Shown: positions 36,663 to 45,519 of the stretch, piece by piece
Layout of the letters: the number at the start of each line of letters is the position of its first letter
How positions within the stretch are numbered: the first letter of the stretch is position 1
Source of the DNA: Bacteroidota bacterium
GTDB lineage: Bacteria > Bacteroidota > Bacteroidia > Chitinophagales > Chitinophagaceae
Direction of reading: 5' to 3'
Length of the DNA stretch: 64,000 bases
Assembly: GCA_016711825.1 (NCBI GenBank)
Contig: JADJSG010000004.1
Location: 186,001-250,000, forward strand
Made by a program: the position numbers and the translations under genes
The notes under the pieces: generated by a model
What the model was told of the DNA's origin: nothing
What the model saw: only the letters and a program-made list of their open reading frames with translations
The model's database searches: none

Positions 36663-37909
36663 CTTTTTATTTAAATAATGATTGACCGCATTCCATTCGC
36701 TCAATCCTACCAGTGATACCAACAGCAAAACGGTAAATTCGCTTTTATACCTCACTAAGGCACCACAATTAGGAATAGTATATCCTATAAATATATAAAT
36801 GGAAATGGCATATAAAAACAATGCGATAAAAAGCCCCTCTGAAGTATTTTTTCTTTTAAAATGAAACATCAGTACACCCATCAATAGAAGTATCAACAGG
36901 TTATCAAGAAATGATATTTGATATTTTAAAGGTGCGTCCGATATAATGACAGGTTGTAAAAAAACATGATTCAAAGCAGAAGGTAAATTTTGCAAATAAC
37001 TATTGAAATGATTTTCAAGTTTGGGCGTTTTCATATCTGAATAACCAATATACCCAAAAAACTCATGTTGTCTGCTTTGAATCATTTTCATCGGATTCAG
37101 TGCTGGAATCACACGATGTATATTAAAAAACACCAAACTGGTCAATAATAAAGCCATGGCAAAATAACGCAATTTATTTTTTCTAGAATAGGTGAAAGCC
37201 CACAACAACAAAACAGGCAATAAGGTAATCATATAAAAGTACCTGACGATAAATAAGAAAAATAAACTGACAACAAGGCCTAACAAATATTTGTAAGTAC
37301 GATGATGCAAATACCCATTCATACTATAAACAATAGCCCCAAAAGCAGCCAGTACCCAACCATCTTTGTGAATACCACTGCACCAAAAGAGCACTGAGGG
37401 AATTAAAAAGATTACAAAAACATAAAGCCACTTTTTTTCAGGCTGTAGCTGATAACATGTTTTATATAAAAAGAGTTGACCAATAAAAAATGGGACATTG
37501 TAAATAATGACATTTACATATTGATTACCCAATGATAATATGTTGGCAAAGGTCATGTATTTAGTATGAACCAAAATTCCTAAGTCTTTCCAAAATACAT
37601 TGCATTTAGGGGACGAAAAATTGAACCCATTGCGGATATCTCCCCAATTAAATAACCAATCATAAAAAAACCAGCCGGATTAAAGCGAAGCTCATTTAAC
37701 TCACGAATGGCCTGCCAATGAAAAAAACCAATATCATTCGTCACTACAGCATAAAAATGAACATACATGTTGACAGTGCCTGCCACTACTTTACATAAAA
37801 ACAATAAACAAATAACACTGATTGATAATCCGGTATTAGATTCAAATTTGTAATACCACAAAAAAAGGAAACCCAAGAGGAGGTAAAATATGAAGATCAG
37901 AATCTGCAA
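36645..37909 (-). pseudogene. Polytopic membrane protein of unknown family, apparently split by a frameshift
   Basis: Two consecutive minus-strand frames (37909-37580, 109 residues; 37574-36645, 309 residues) look like one gene. One extra T in the TTTT run at about 37595 would make NAMYFWKDLGILVHTKYMTF and fuse them into about 420 residues. The product would have roughly ten membrane helices, beginning MQILIFIFYLLLGFLFLWYY. The topology, the conserved-looking FWCSGIHKDGWVL loop and the neighbouring DPM1-like gene suggest a lipid-linked sugar transferase or polymerase-like protein, but I recognise no family. The start at 37909 is TTG. The split may be real or a base-calling error. Confidence 0.65.
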
Positions 37910-37938
37910 ACAAAAATAAATTTGCTACAATAATACCA

Positions 37939-38874
37939 CTATTTTACTAGAGTAGTATCACTCACCCCAGTTCTACTATTTTGATTAATAATTACAACAG
38001 AAGAAATAATTTTCTCTTTGGGTTCTACCATGGCCATATCGCCTTCTACATTTTCAAGTGGTTTGTCATTTGATTTTATATTTACATAACGGGGATTATT
38101 CTTAACATCATTTGTATGAATATCCATCAAATTCGCCTCTTTTGGCAAAGTGCTTATAGATGAATTTAACCATCTTGATTTTGCTAAATAATTATTTGCT
38201 GTATGATATATGAAAAAACAACTGCCATTTTTTATCTGATCAATAATTACTGGGGCTGTTTCTACTGGTAAAGCAGGACAACCATGACTTCTCCCTAAAC
38301 GATCATTGTCTTTTGCAAACTGCTCGCTTACATAGGCTGCACCATGTATCACCACGGCTCTTTCGTAAGCGTTGCTGTTAAAACTGCCATCTTCTCCTTG
38401 CAACTTCAGCGAATAACCATTGTTACCGATATAAGTTTCAGCGGTAACATAAAACCCTAAACTACTTTGGTGTGATTCGGGTTGATTTGAAAAGGCTGTA
38501 GCATATTCATCACCTGTACCCATGCCATGAGCGACTAATGAGTGTTGAAGTAATTTTTTATTTTTTAAATCGATTACCCAAAGTCTTTTTTTTGTACTCG
38601 ACAAGGTAAAGTCACAAATAGATAATATATTCTCATTTGAAATTTTACCAGCTTCCAACATATTAAGATAGCCATAAAAAGCTGTTTTGAATACCTCAAA
38701 ACTTAATTTATTGCTTTTGTTGAATTTGATTTTATTATAAACAAATTGAATGTATTTGGATGTTTTGGCATCATGAAAAGTTTCTTTTTCATCAATGCTT
38801 TTTGCAAAACCAATATCGGAATACCCGATTGCCAACAGCAAAAGGAGGGTTATTTTAAAGATGGAGTTTTTCAT
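37939..38874 (-). CDS. Murein L,D-transpeptidase catalytic domain (YkuD_2) protein
   Basis: The 311-residue protein has a signal peptide (ending GFAKS, about residue 26), a helical lead-in and a YkuD_2-type catalytic domain. Landmarks are VAHGMGTGDEYATAFSN, GNNGYSLKLQGEDG, VIHGAAYVSE and the catalytic SHGCPALP with H197 and C199. These enzymes work in the periplasm on peptidoglycan stem peptides. The C-terminal 80 residues are polar and not conserved-looking. The membrane protein and transketolase genes on either side share the strand but have no functional link that I can see. Confidence 0.92.
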   Translation of the reverse strand: MKNSIFKITLLLLLAIGYSDIGFAKSIDEKETFHDAKTSKYIQFVYNKIKFNKSNKLSFEVFKTAFYGYLNMLEAGKISNENILSICDFTLSSTKKRLWVIDLKNKKLLQHSLVAHGMGTGDEYATAFSNQPESHQSSLGFYVTAETYIGNNGYSLKLQGEDGSFNSNAYERAVVIHGAAYVSEQFAKDNDRLGRSHGCPALPVETAPVIIDQIKNGSCFFIYHTANNYLAKSRWLNSSISTLPKEANLMDIHTNDVKNNPRYVNIKSNDKPLENVEGDMAMVEPKEKIISSVVIINQNSRTGVSDTTLVK

Positions 38875-39004
38875 ACGTAGTGTTTATCTGTGATTTTAGC
38901 GCAATTAGATTCAAATAATTGTTACGTAAAGTTAACCAATAGTATCAAAATTAATTGTTAAATACCAGTTTTATAGATAAATTTTAGTAATTACAAGACG
39001 AATA

Positions 39005-39964
39005 TCAAGCTTTTCTTTCGATAACTTTTTTTACCGAAGCAATGATTGAAGCCGCATTTAAACCATATTTTTCAAGTAAATCCATTGGTTTCCCACTTTC
39101 ACCAAAAGTATCTTTCACCGCAACATACTCATGAGGTGCCGGGCAATGCATGCTGGCTACTTGTGCAACACTATCACCAAGACCACCATTTTGTTGATGC
39201 TCTTCAGCTGTAACAATACACTTTGTTTTTTGAATCGATTGTATAATAGCTGCTGTATCTAAGGGTTTGATGGTGTGAATATTAATCAAATCACAATGAA
39301 TTCCTTCTTTTTCTAATATTTCAACTGCTTTCATGGCTTCCCAAACCAAATGCCCACAAGCAAAAATACTTACGTCACTGCCTTCATGTATTTGTTGTGC
39401 TTTCCCAATTTCGAATGGTTTGTCTAAAGGTGTAAAATTCGGCCATTTAGGACGACCAAATCTTAAATAAACAGGACCTTCATAAGAAGCAATAGCCATT
39501 GTAGCCGCCTTAGTTTGATTAAAATCGCAAGGTACAATCACAGTCATTTCAGGGAGCATTTTCATCATGCCAATGTCTTCAAGTACCTGATGTGTAGCAC
39601 CATCTTCGCCTAGGGTAAGCCCGGCATGAGAAGCACATATCTTCACATTTTTTCCGCTATAGGCAACACTTTGACGAATTTGATCATAAACCCTTGAGGT
39701 GCTGAAATTGGCAAAAGTGGTAGTATAGGGTATTTTACCACCAATTGTCATACCTGCAGCAATGCCAATCATATTGGCTTCAGCAATCCCACATTGAATA
39801 AAACGTTCAGGAAAATCTTTTATAAACGCATTCAACTTGAGAGAGCCCGCCAAATCGGCTGTCAAAGCCACTACATGAGGGTTTTGTTTGGCTATTTCAT
39901 ATATCCCTTCACCAAATCCGGCGCGGGTTTCTTTTTCGTTTTGTACTGGAAAATCGGAAAGCAT
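39005..39964 (-). CDS. Transketolase C-terminal subunit
   Basis: The 319-residue form starts at the ATG at 39962-39964. It holds the pyrimidine-binding and C-terminal domains of a split transketolase: VVALTADLAGSLKL, FIQCGIAEANMIGIAAGM (with the catalytic Glu of the pyrimidine domain), FANFSTSRVYDQIRQSVAY, HAGLTLGEDGATHQ, and TAEEHQQNGGLGD near the end. The N-terminal, pyrophosphate-binding half should be a separate protein; it is not adjacent on either side. The intact complex uses TPP to move two-carbon units between sugars. A perfect -7 box ends three bases before the ATG, so the transcript should be leaderless. Confidence 0.92.
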   Translation of the reverse strand: MLSDFPVQNEKETRAGFGEGIYEIAKQNPHVVALTADLAGSLKLNAFIKDFPERFIQCGIAEANMIGIAAGMTIGGKIPYTTTFANFSTSRVYDQIRQSVAYSGKNVKICASHAGLTLGEDGATHQVLEDIGMMKMLPEMTVIVPCDFNQTKAATMAIASYEGPVYLRFGRPKWPNFTPLDKPFEIGKAQQIHEGSDVSIFACGHLVWEAMKAVEILEKEGIHCDLINIHTIKPLDTAAIIQSIQKTKCIVTAEEHQQNGGLGDSVAQVASMHCPAPHEYVAVKDTFGESGKPMDLLEKYGLNAASIIASVKKVIERKA

Positions 39965-39967
39965 GTG

Positions 39968-39975
39968 CAAAGGTA
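39968..39975 (-). promoter_or_regulatory. -7 promoter element of the transketolase gene
   Basis: The minus strand reads TACCTTTG, an exact TAnnTTTG match, three bases before the ATG at 39964. Transcription would begin at or next to the start codon. Confidence 0.6.
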
Positions 39976-40036
39976 AAAAAATTAAAAAAAAATCCTATGA
40001 ATTTCATGACTCAGCTCTCAAATGTGCATAAGTAGT

Positions 40037-40265
40037 TTATGATGCTGTCTTTTCTACGTCATGAGGAGAACCCTTTTCCTGCGGGTGGTTTTCTTCATGT
40101 TCATCATGAATGTTAATCCAACTACGAAATTGATGCCAACTATTTACGACACTTTGTTTAAAAGTAAGCTGTTTATCCTTTACTAAATTTTTCTTTGTAA
40201 GATATTGAAGCACCCTGAAATCGGTGGCTAAAGGCGAAAATGCCTGTCAATAAAGGATGCTGCAT
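40037..40265 (-). pseudogene. Frameshifted remnant or small gene of unknown family
   Basis: From an ATG at 40265 the minus strand reads MQHPLLTGIFAFS. A shift of one base then opens a frame (PLATDFRVLQYLTKKNLV, then FKQSVVNSWHQFRSWIN) that runs to a stop at 40037-40039. Neither frame alone is long, but together they make about 76 residues of protein-like composition with Trp, Phe and charged helices. I cannot name a family. It fills most of the gap between the transketolase and esterase genes. It could be a decayed gene, a fragment left by a deletion, or chance. Confidence 0.3.
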
Positions 40266-40298
40266 TACCTATGCAATATCATTCATCTGTATGAACAA

Positions 40299-41435
40299 CT
40301 ACTCAATCACTATTTTTTTTGTATAAAATTGTTGATGATCTCTCACTTGTAAATAATAAATCCCACTCGAATTGAAGGGAATATTCAACAAACCATCATT
40401 CGTTTGATTGCTATATATTTTCTCCCCTATTGTATTATATATACTTACTAATTTGGATTGCTGATTAGCAAAACGTATATTGATATTCTTTACTGCAGGG
40501 TTGGGATAAATTTCAAAAAAAGGACTATTAGATACCATTTGCTCCATAGACCCTGTGGTTAAATTACTCAAGGTATATTGACTAAAAAATCGCCATATTT
40601 CTTTACTTGCACTAAAATCCATATTGGTAACCCCTACATTTATGGGCGCCCCAGGCCAAGTATGACCTCCGCCATTGATTTTATAAAACTCAACACCAGC
40701 ACCTTTCATACCACCACTGTATACAGAATGTGTAGCTGTACATCCATCATTCACCACAACATCAGGTACCGCATTGATGCTTGGCACTTGATTGCATTGA
40801 TTGACTGCAACCCAATAAGCTACAACTGTATCAATAGGCAAATTGACACCCGCGCCACCATATGGCACTACCCCATCTGCGGTACCATGTATCTCCATCA
40901 TAGGCGTAGGATGTGCTGGCATACAGGTTAATTTCATAGCCATGGTCATGGTACCTGTTACAGAAGCTATAGCAGTGATACGATTGCTCACATTGCATGC
41001 CAGCTGATGGCTCATATATCCTCCATTGCTCATACCAGTTGCATAAACCTTATTGGGATTGACTGTATAATGGGTGGCAATAGTATCTAACAATGCTGTC
41101 AAAAAACCATTGTCGTCAACCGGCGACAATCCAAATACATTCCAAAACCTATTATTCGTTGCATCAAACGTACCATCAGGATGTGCTATGATAAAATTAG
41201 CGGTATCAGCAATGGGTCTAAAATCTGCATACAATTCTTGTTGCAACCCATTGGAGGTATACCCATGCAAGTTTAACACTACAGGTACAGCGTTATTGGC
41301 ATTATAGATGGCAGGAATATACAATCGATAAGTTCGCATCAGCCCTCCATGAACAAAACTATCAACAATGGTTGTTTGCGCTTCGAGTTGTTTGCAAAAC
41401 ATGATGAGCATGATAACAAATATTCCTTTTTTCAT
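40299..41435 (-). CDS. Secreted PHB depolymerase/feruloyl-esterase-like hydrolase with T9SS sorting domain
   Basis: The 378 residues contain a signal peptide (1-19, ending LEAQ), an alpha/beta-hydrolase esterase domain of the LpqC/PHB-depolymerase type (about 22-290) and a T9SS type A sorting domain (about 305-378, FFEIYPNPAVKN). The nucleophile is S136 in GMSNGG; LNLHGYTSNG gives the oxyanion region and GGGHTWPG the catalytic His. It likely cleaves ester bonds in plant-wall phenolics or polyesters outside the cell. A run of As just upstream of the start is the only visible signal. Confidence 0.9.
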   Translation of the reverse strand: MKKGIFVIMLIMFCKQLEAQTTIVDSFVHGGLMRTYRLYIPAIYNANNAVPVVLNLHGYTSNGLQQELYADFRPIADTANFIIAHPDGTFDATNNRFWNVFGLSPVDDNGFLTALLDTIATHYTVNPNKVYATGMSNGGYMSHQLACNVSNRITAIASVTGTMTMAMKLTCMPAHPTPMMEIHGTADGVVPYGGAGVNLPIDTVVAYWVAVNQCNQVPSINAVPDVVVNDGCTATHSVYSGGMKGAGVEFYKINGGGHTWPGAPINVGVTNMDFSASKEIWRFFSQYTLSNLTTGSMEQMVSNSPFFEIYPNPAVKNINIRFANQQSKLVSIYNTIGEKIYSNQTNDGLLNIPFNSSGIYYLQVRDHQQFYTKKIVIE

Positions 41436-41455
41436 AAAAATTTGATTGTGGTATT

Positions 41456-41497
41456 AAAAAAAAAGCACTGCAATTTTATAGGTTGTTGCAGTGCTTT
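41456..41497 (-). terminator. Intrinsic terminator of the leucine-rich-repeat gene
   Basis: On the minus strand AAAGCACTGCAA (41497-41486) and TTGCAGTGCTTT (41473-41462) are exact complements with a 12-base loop, followed by a run of Ts to 41456. It lies just after the stop codon of the leucine-rich-repeat gene. Confidence 0.9.
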
Positions 41498-41520
41498 GGT
41501 ATAAAATATTGTTTGTTTTT

Positions 41521-42666
41521 TTATCTTTTTCTTCTTTTTGTGACTTTTTTCTTCTTTTTAATCACAGTCTTTACTTTAACAGGTTCAGTATAAGTACCCG
41601 TTGTCATCAAAGTCATTATTTTTTGCTGGGTTTGGGCAGTAAAAGGATTTCCTGCATAATCAAACTGAGTAAGTTTAGTTAATGAACCAATTTCTAAGGG
41701 AACATCAGTCAATTGATTATTCATTAAGTTTAAAGATTGTAATCCTTTCATCATACCTATTTCAGCAGGTAACTCTTCCATTCTATTGTTACTCAAATCG
41801 AGTACTTCCAGATTAGATAAAGAAGCTAAAACAATAGGGAAACCAACAAAATTATTATTGGCTGCCATTAATACTTTTAAGTTTTTAAGATTTGCAAAAG
41901 AAGCGGGCAAATCATAAATTTTATTTCCAGGATTTGCACTTTCACCTAAAACCAATACTTCCAAATTAGTTAAATTACCTATTTCAGAAGGTAAAAAATG
42001 TATGTTATTGTTAGACAAATTTAAAGCACGAAGATTTTTTAAGGTTCTCACTTCTGAAGGTACAAAATTGAGGTTACAACCACTTAAATCAAGATGTGTT
42101 AAGTTTTTGATTTGACGCACTAACTGCATCATTACTTTTGGATCTTTTACTTGATTACCGCTAAAGTGAAATTTATTTAATGCGAGTAAGCTATTGATTT
42201 CGGCAGGTAAAAAATTAATGGGATTGCCCGTGATGTCTATTTCTTCTAAATTTTTGCAATTAGAAATAGCCTGAGGCAAGGTATTTAATTTATTATTGCG
42301 CAAAATCAATTTTCGCAATTTTTTCATTTCGCCAATGGTATTTGGCAATGTTGTTAAGTTATTATTTGACAAATCAAGTACTTCTAATTCACCCAATAAG
42401 TAAATATCTACCGGAATACTGCTGATATTGGTATTTTGCAAACTTAATTCCTTCAAATTGGGATATCTGTATATTTCAATGGGGAAATATTTGAATGGTT
42501 GACTTGTGATGTTAAGTTTAAATACACAATTGTTGTCATAGGCTGCAGAGGGAAGCTTTTCAAATACTTTATCAGGATCACAAGGATCGGCCATGGGATA
42601 ATATTGCTGCGAAAATAATACCTGAGATGCAAGTAATAGCGAAAGGCTGAAAATCAATTTCTTCAT
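41521..42666 (-). CDS. Leucine-rich repeat protein with signal peptide
   Basis: The 381-residue form starts at the ATG at 42664-42666, which gives a clean signal peptide (MKKLIFSLSLLLASQVLFSQ). About eleven to twelve leucine-rich repeats follow, of the form LxxLxxLxLxxNxLxxLPxxI (for example LEVLDLSNNNLTTLPNTIG). The C-terminus is a basic tail (KKKKKVTKRRKR). The repeats form a solenoid that binds other proteins. It is likely periplasmic or exported, with no T9SS sorting domain. The longer frame upstream is not used, because a complete promoter lies about 113 bases before this start. Confidence 0.88.
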   Translation of the reverse strand: MKKLIFSLSLLLASQVLFSQQYYPMADPCDPDKVFEKLPSAAYDNNCVFKLNITSQPFKYFPIEIYRYPNLKELSLQNTNISSIPVDIYLLGELEVLDLSNNNLTTLPNTIGEMKKLRKLILRNNKLNTLPQAISNCKNLEEIDITGNPINFLPAEINSLLALNKFHFSGNQVKDPKVMMQLVRQIKNLTHLDLSGCNLNFVPSEVRTLKNLRALNLSNNNIHFLPSEIGNLTNLEVLVLGESANPGNKIYDLPASFANLKNLKVLMAANNNFVGFPIVLASLSNLEVLDLSNNRMEELPAEIGMMKGLQSLNLMNNQLTDVPLEIGSLTKLTQFDYAGNPFTAQTQQKIMTLMTTGTYTEPVKVKTVIKKKKKVTKRRKR

Positions 42667-42778
42667 TGTTCTTTTGAAAATTTGGCTTAAAAATATATCC
42701 TTTTTTTGCATTCTCATAATTTTTGTTTGAATTGTATTAAATTTTGCGTGCAACATGCCTATTTTACATCGTTTGGGA

Positions 42779-42808
42779 CAAATGTAATTTTTTGACTTTT
42801 TGATCCAA
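42779..42808 (-). promoter_or_regulatory. Promoter of the leucine-rich-repeat gene
   Basis: On the minus strand TTG (42808-42806) is followed by 19 bases and then TACATTTG (42786-42779). Both boxes and the spacing match the Bacteroidota consensus exactly. It predicts a leader of about 110 bases. Confidence 0.7.
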
Positions 42809-43195
42809 AATGAGCCCCATTTTGAAGTTCTCATGCAAAAAACGAATCGTAAGATTTTTTATTGAATTATAAAATGACTTAAAACATTGTACAATCATTA
42901 CATAGTTTTTTACTAAAAGAAAACATTATTTTATACATCCGTTGTAAACACTTTTTTTAGTATTTCATGATTCTAAGCCCTAAAAAATATGTTTCCCCAT
43001 GTATAAATCTATTTAATCCCTGATAAGTCAAGTTAAAACCGTATACCTTTACTAAATACATGAAATGAAGATTAATAGTTAATGGGTTATGATCATTATA
43101 TATAAATATAAAACCTCACGTATGATTAGGCTTTTTTTTAACGACAAAAAAAGGTAAATAACATTTTTCTATACCAAAACTTACATTGCTTGACT

Positions 43196-43203
43196 TACCT
43201 TTG
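43196..43203 (+). promoter_or_regulatory. -7 promoter element of the TolB-like gene
   Basis: TACCTTTG is an exact -7 match ending six bases before the ATG at 43210, which gives a leader of only a few bases. Confidence 0.6.
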
Positions 43204-43209
43204 CGCCCC

Positions 43210-44250
43210 ATGAGAATGATCGCTAATAGTTTATTATTTTTAGTCCTTTTTACCCAAACATTAAATGCCCAGGAAAAACACCTGAAAAACATCCGTCAAC
43301 TCACTTTTGGCGGTGACAATGCAGAAGCCTATTTCAGTCCTGATGGTAAAAATTTAAGCTTTCAAAGCAACAATAAAAATTGGGGCCTTGAATGTGATCA
43401 GATATTTGACCTCAATATCGAAAAAGCAGCTAAAGATTCCACTTATATTCCTCCGCGTATCAGCAACGGTCTTGGCAGAACTACTTGTAGCTACTATATG
43501 CCCAATGGTAAAGACATATTGTTTGCTTCTACTTTTAAAGGCTCACATGTTTGCCCTCAAACAGAAATCATTAAAGGAAAGTATCTTTGGGGTGTTTTTG
43601 GTGATTTTGATATATATATCGCCAATAAAAAAGGGAAAATAAAAAAACAACTTACCCAAGTTTCAGGGTATGATGCAGAAGCTACCGTATCGCCCAAAGG
43701 TGATAAAATTGTGTTTACAAGTACCCGAAGTGGTGATTTAGAATTATGGACCATGAATATCGACGGTACCAATCAACAACAAATTACCAATCAATTAGGT
43801 TATGATGGTGGTGCCTTTTTTTCTCCTGATGGCCAAAAAATAGTCTACAGAGCATCTCGTCCTACCACAGAAGCTGAAATAGCTGATTACAAAAACTTAC
43901 TTGCACGTGGCCTTGTGGCACCTACCAATATGGAAATTTATACATGTAATGTGGATGGCAGTGATGTAAAAAAAATTACAAACCTTGGCAAAGCCAATTG
44001 GGCACCCTTCTTTCACCCTTCAGGCAAAAAAATTATTTTTTCGAGTAATCATGGTAGTGAAAAAGGATTTAATTTTCAATTATATAGTATTAATACTGAC
44101 GGCACTGGTCTTGAACAGATTACCTCAGAAAGTAATTTCAATGCATTTCCAATGTTTTCGCCTGATGGCAAAAAATTAATTTTTTCATCCAACAGAAATA
44201 ATCATGGTACACGCGATACCAATTTGTTTATTGCTGATTGGGAAGACTAA
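43210..44250 (+). CDS. TolB-like WD40/PD40 beta-propeller protein
   Basis: The 346-residue form starts at the ATG at 43210, seven bases downstream of a -7 box, and begins with a signal peptide (MRMIANSLLFLVLFTQTLNAQ). The mature part has repeated PD40 blades: AYFSPDGKNLSFQSN, ATVSPKGDKIVFTST, AFFSPDGQKIVYRAS, PFFHPSGKKIIFSSN, MFSPDGKKLIFSSN. This is the TolB-type six-bladed propeller. Such proteins bind partners or ligands in the periplasm. The M28 peptidase gene starts 14 bases downstream, so the two probably form an operon for handling extracytoplasmic peptides. Confidence 0.88.
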   Translation: MRMIANSLLFLVLFTQTLNAQEKHLKNIRQLTFGGDNAEAYFSPDGKNLSFQSNNKNWGLECDQIFDLNIEKAAKDSTYIPPRISNGLGRTTCSYYMPNGKDILFASTFKGSHVCPQTEIIKGKYLWGVFGDFDIYIANKKGKIKKQLTQVSGYDAEATVSPKGDKIVFTSTRSGDLELWTMNIDGTNQQQITNQLGYDGGAFFSPDGQKIVYRASRPTTEAEIADYKNLLARGLVAPTNMEIYTCNVDGSDVKKITNLGKANWAPFFHPSGKKIIFSSNHGSEKGFNFQLYSINTDGTGLEQITSESNFNAFPMFSPDGKKLIFSSNRNNHGTRDTNLFIADWED

Positions 44251-44264
44251 AAAAAACAACAACC

Positions 44265-45494
44265 ATGTATAAGATATTACTATTTTCTTTCCTGTTTTTT
44301 GGGTGTTTTTCAATAAAAGCACAACGTATTGACGCAGAGAATATATATAACCATATAGAATATTTAGCTTCTGATTATTTACAAGGCAGAGCCACAAGTT
44401 CTCCGGAAGAAATCAAAGCAGCACGATATATTGCTAAAAAATTTAAACAATTCGGTCTCGAACCTATGGGCAATGATGGGTTTTATTATACCTTTAACTA
44501 CAAGGTAAGTAAAAACCCACATGATAGCACCTCACCTAAAACAGAACCCCGGGAAGGTACCAATGTAGTAGCATTTCTTGATAATGGCGCCCCAAATACG
44601 ATTGTTATTGGTGCACATTATGATCACCTTGGTCTTGGATACGATCACAATAGCCTTGATGCAAACCCCGAAGGTAAAATACATAATGGTGCCGACGACA
44701 ATGCCAGTGGCGTTGCAGGTGTACTTGAACTGGCCCGCTATTTTACTGAAAATGAAATAACAGAGAAAAACAATATCCTTTTTATGACTTTTTCAGGTGA
44801 AGAGCTGGGATTAATTGGTTCAAAAAAATGGTGCGACAACCCAACAATGCCTTTAGAAAAAATAAATTACATGTTGAATATGGATATGATAGGCCGACTC
44901 AACGACAGCTCAAAAAAACTGCTTCTTTATGGTATTGGCACTTCTTCTGCCTGGAATGATGCAATTGCCAAAACGAATACATACTTTTCAATTAAATCAG
45001 ATAGTGCAGGAATCGGACCTAGCGATCAAACTTCATTTTATTTAAAAGACATCCCGGTTCTTCATTTATTTACGGGTCAGCACAGCGATTATCATAAACC
45101 ATCAGATGATATTGAAAAAATAAATATTGAAGGTGAAGTAAAAGTTATTGAATTTATGATTGACCTCATACAGGAGCTCGATAACAAACCTAAACTTTCA
45201 TTTTTCAAAACCATGAATCCCGAGTCTGGTAAAATGTCGTTTAAAGTTACACTTGGTGTGATGCCTGATTATACCTATGATGAAAAAGGGATGCGACTCG
45301 ATGGTGTATCAGACAATAAACCTGCTGCCAAAGCTGGACTTAAGGGTGGCGATGTTATAATACAACTTGCTCAATTCCCTATCGAATCCGTTAAAGATTA
45401 TATGAAGGCTTTGTCGACTTTTAAAAAAGGCGATACTATCAAAGTAATCATCATACGAAATGGTGTGCGAATGGAAAAAGAGGTGGTATTATAA
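44265..45494 (+). CDS. M28-family zinc aminopeptidase with PDZ domain
   Basis: The 409-residue form begins with a signal peptide (ending IKAQ, residue 20). The M28 peptidase domain shows metal and catalytic blocks VIGAHYDHLG (H118), NGADDNASG (D144), FSGEELGLIGS (the catalytic Glu pair at 179-180), NMDMIGR and HSDYHKPSDD. A C-terminal PDZ domain (about 325-409: DGVSDNKPAAKAGLKGGDVII) follows. It removes N-terminal residues from peptides in the periplasm or outside. It follows the TolB-like gene by 14 bases and precedes the EndoU-like gene by 25 bases on the same strand. Confidence 0.92.
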   Translation: MYKILLFSFLFFGCFSIKAQRIDAENIYNHIEYLASDYLQGRATSSPEEIKAARYIAKKFKQFGLEPMGNDGFYYTFNYKVSKNPHDSTSPKTEPREGTNVVAFLDNGAPNTIVIGAHYDHLGLGYDHNSLDANPEGKIHNGADDNASGVAGVLELARYFTENEITEKNNILFMTFSGEELGLIGSKKWCDNPTMPLEKINYMLNMDMIGRLNDSSKKLLLYGIGTSSAWNDAIAKTNTYFSIKSDSAGIGPSDQTSFYLKDIPVLHLFTGQHSDYHKPSDDIEKINIEGEVKVIEFMIDLIQELDNKPKLSFFKTMNPESGKMSFKVTLGVMPDYTYDEKGMRLDGVSDNKPAAKAGLKGGDVIIQLAQFPIESVKDYMKALSTFKKGDTIKVIIIRNGVRMEKEVVL

Positions 45495-45519
45495 TTGAAT
45501 ACGTTTCTTAGCTGAATCA

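Larger units (their letters stand above)
42667..43209. other. Divergent intergenic region with two promoters
   Basis: These 543 bases hold the leader and promoter of the minus-strand leucine-rich-repeat gene (promoter at 42779-42808) and the promoter of the plus-strand TolB-like gene (43196-43203). The middle, 42810-43190, is AT-rich; a T7/A7 hairpin occurs near 43132-43153. I see no gene. Confidence 0.5.

Noticed and set aside
27942..42895. Repeated TTGTACAA palindromes (near 27942 and 42888, and others) as a regulator operator
   Set aside because: The 8-base palindrome is common by chance in AT-rich DNA, and the places do not share a consistent position relative to start codons.
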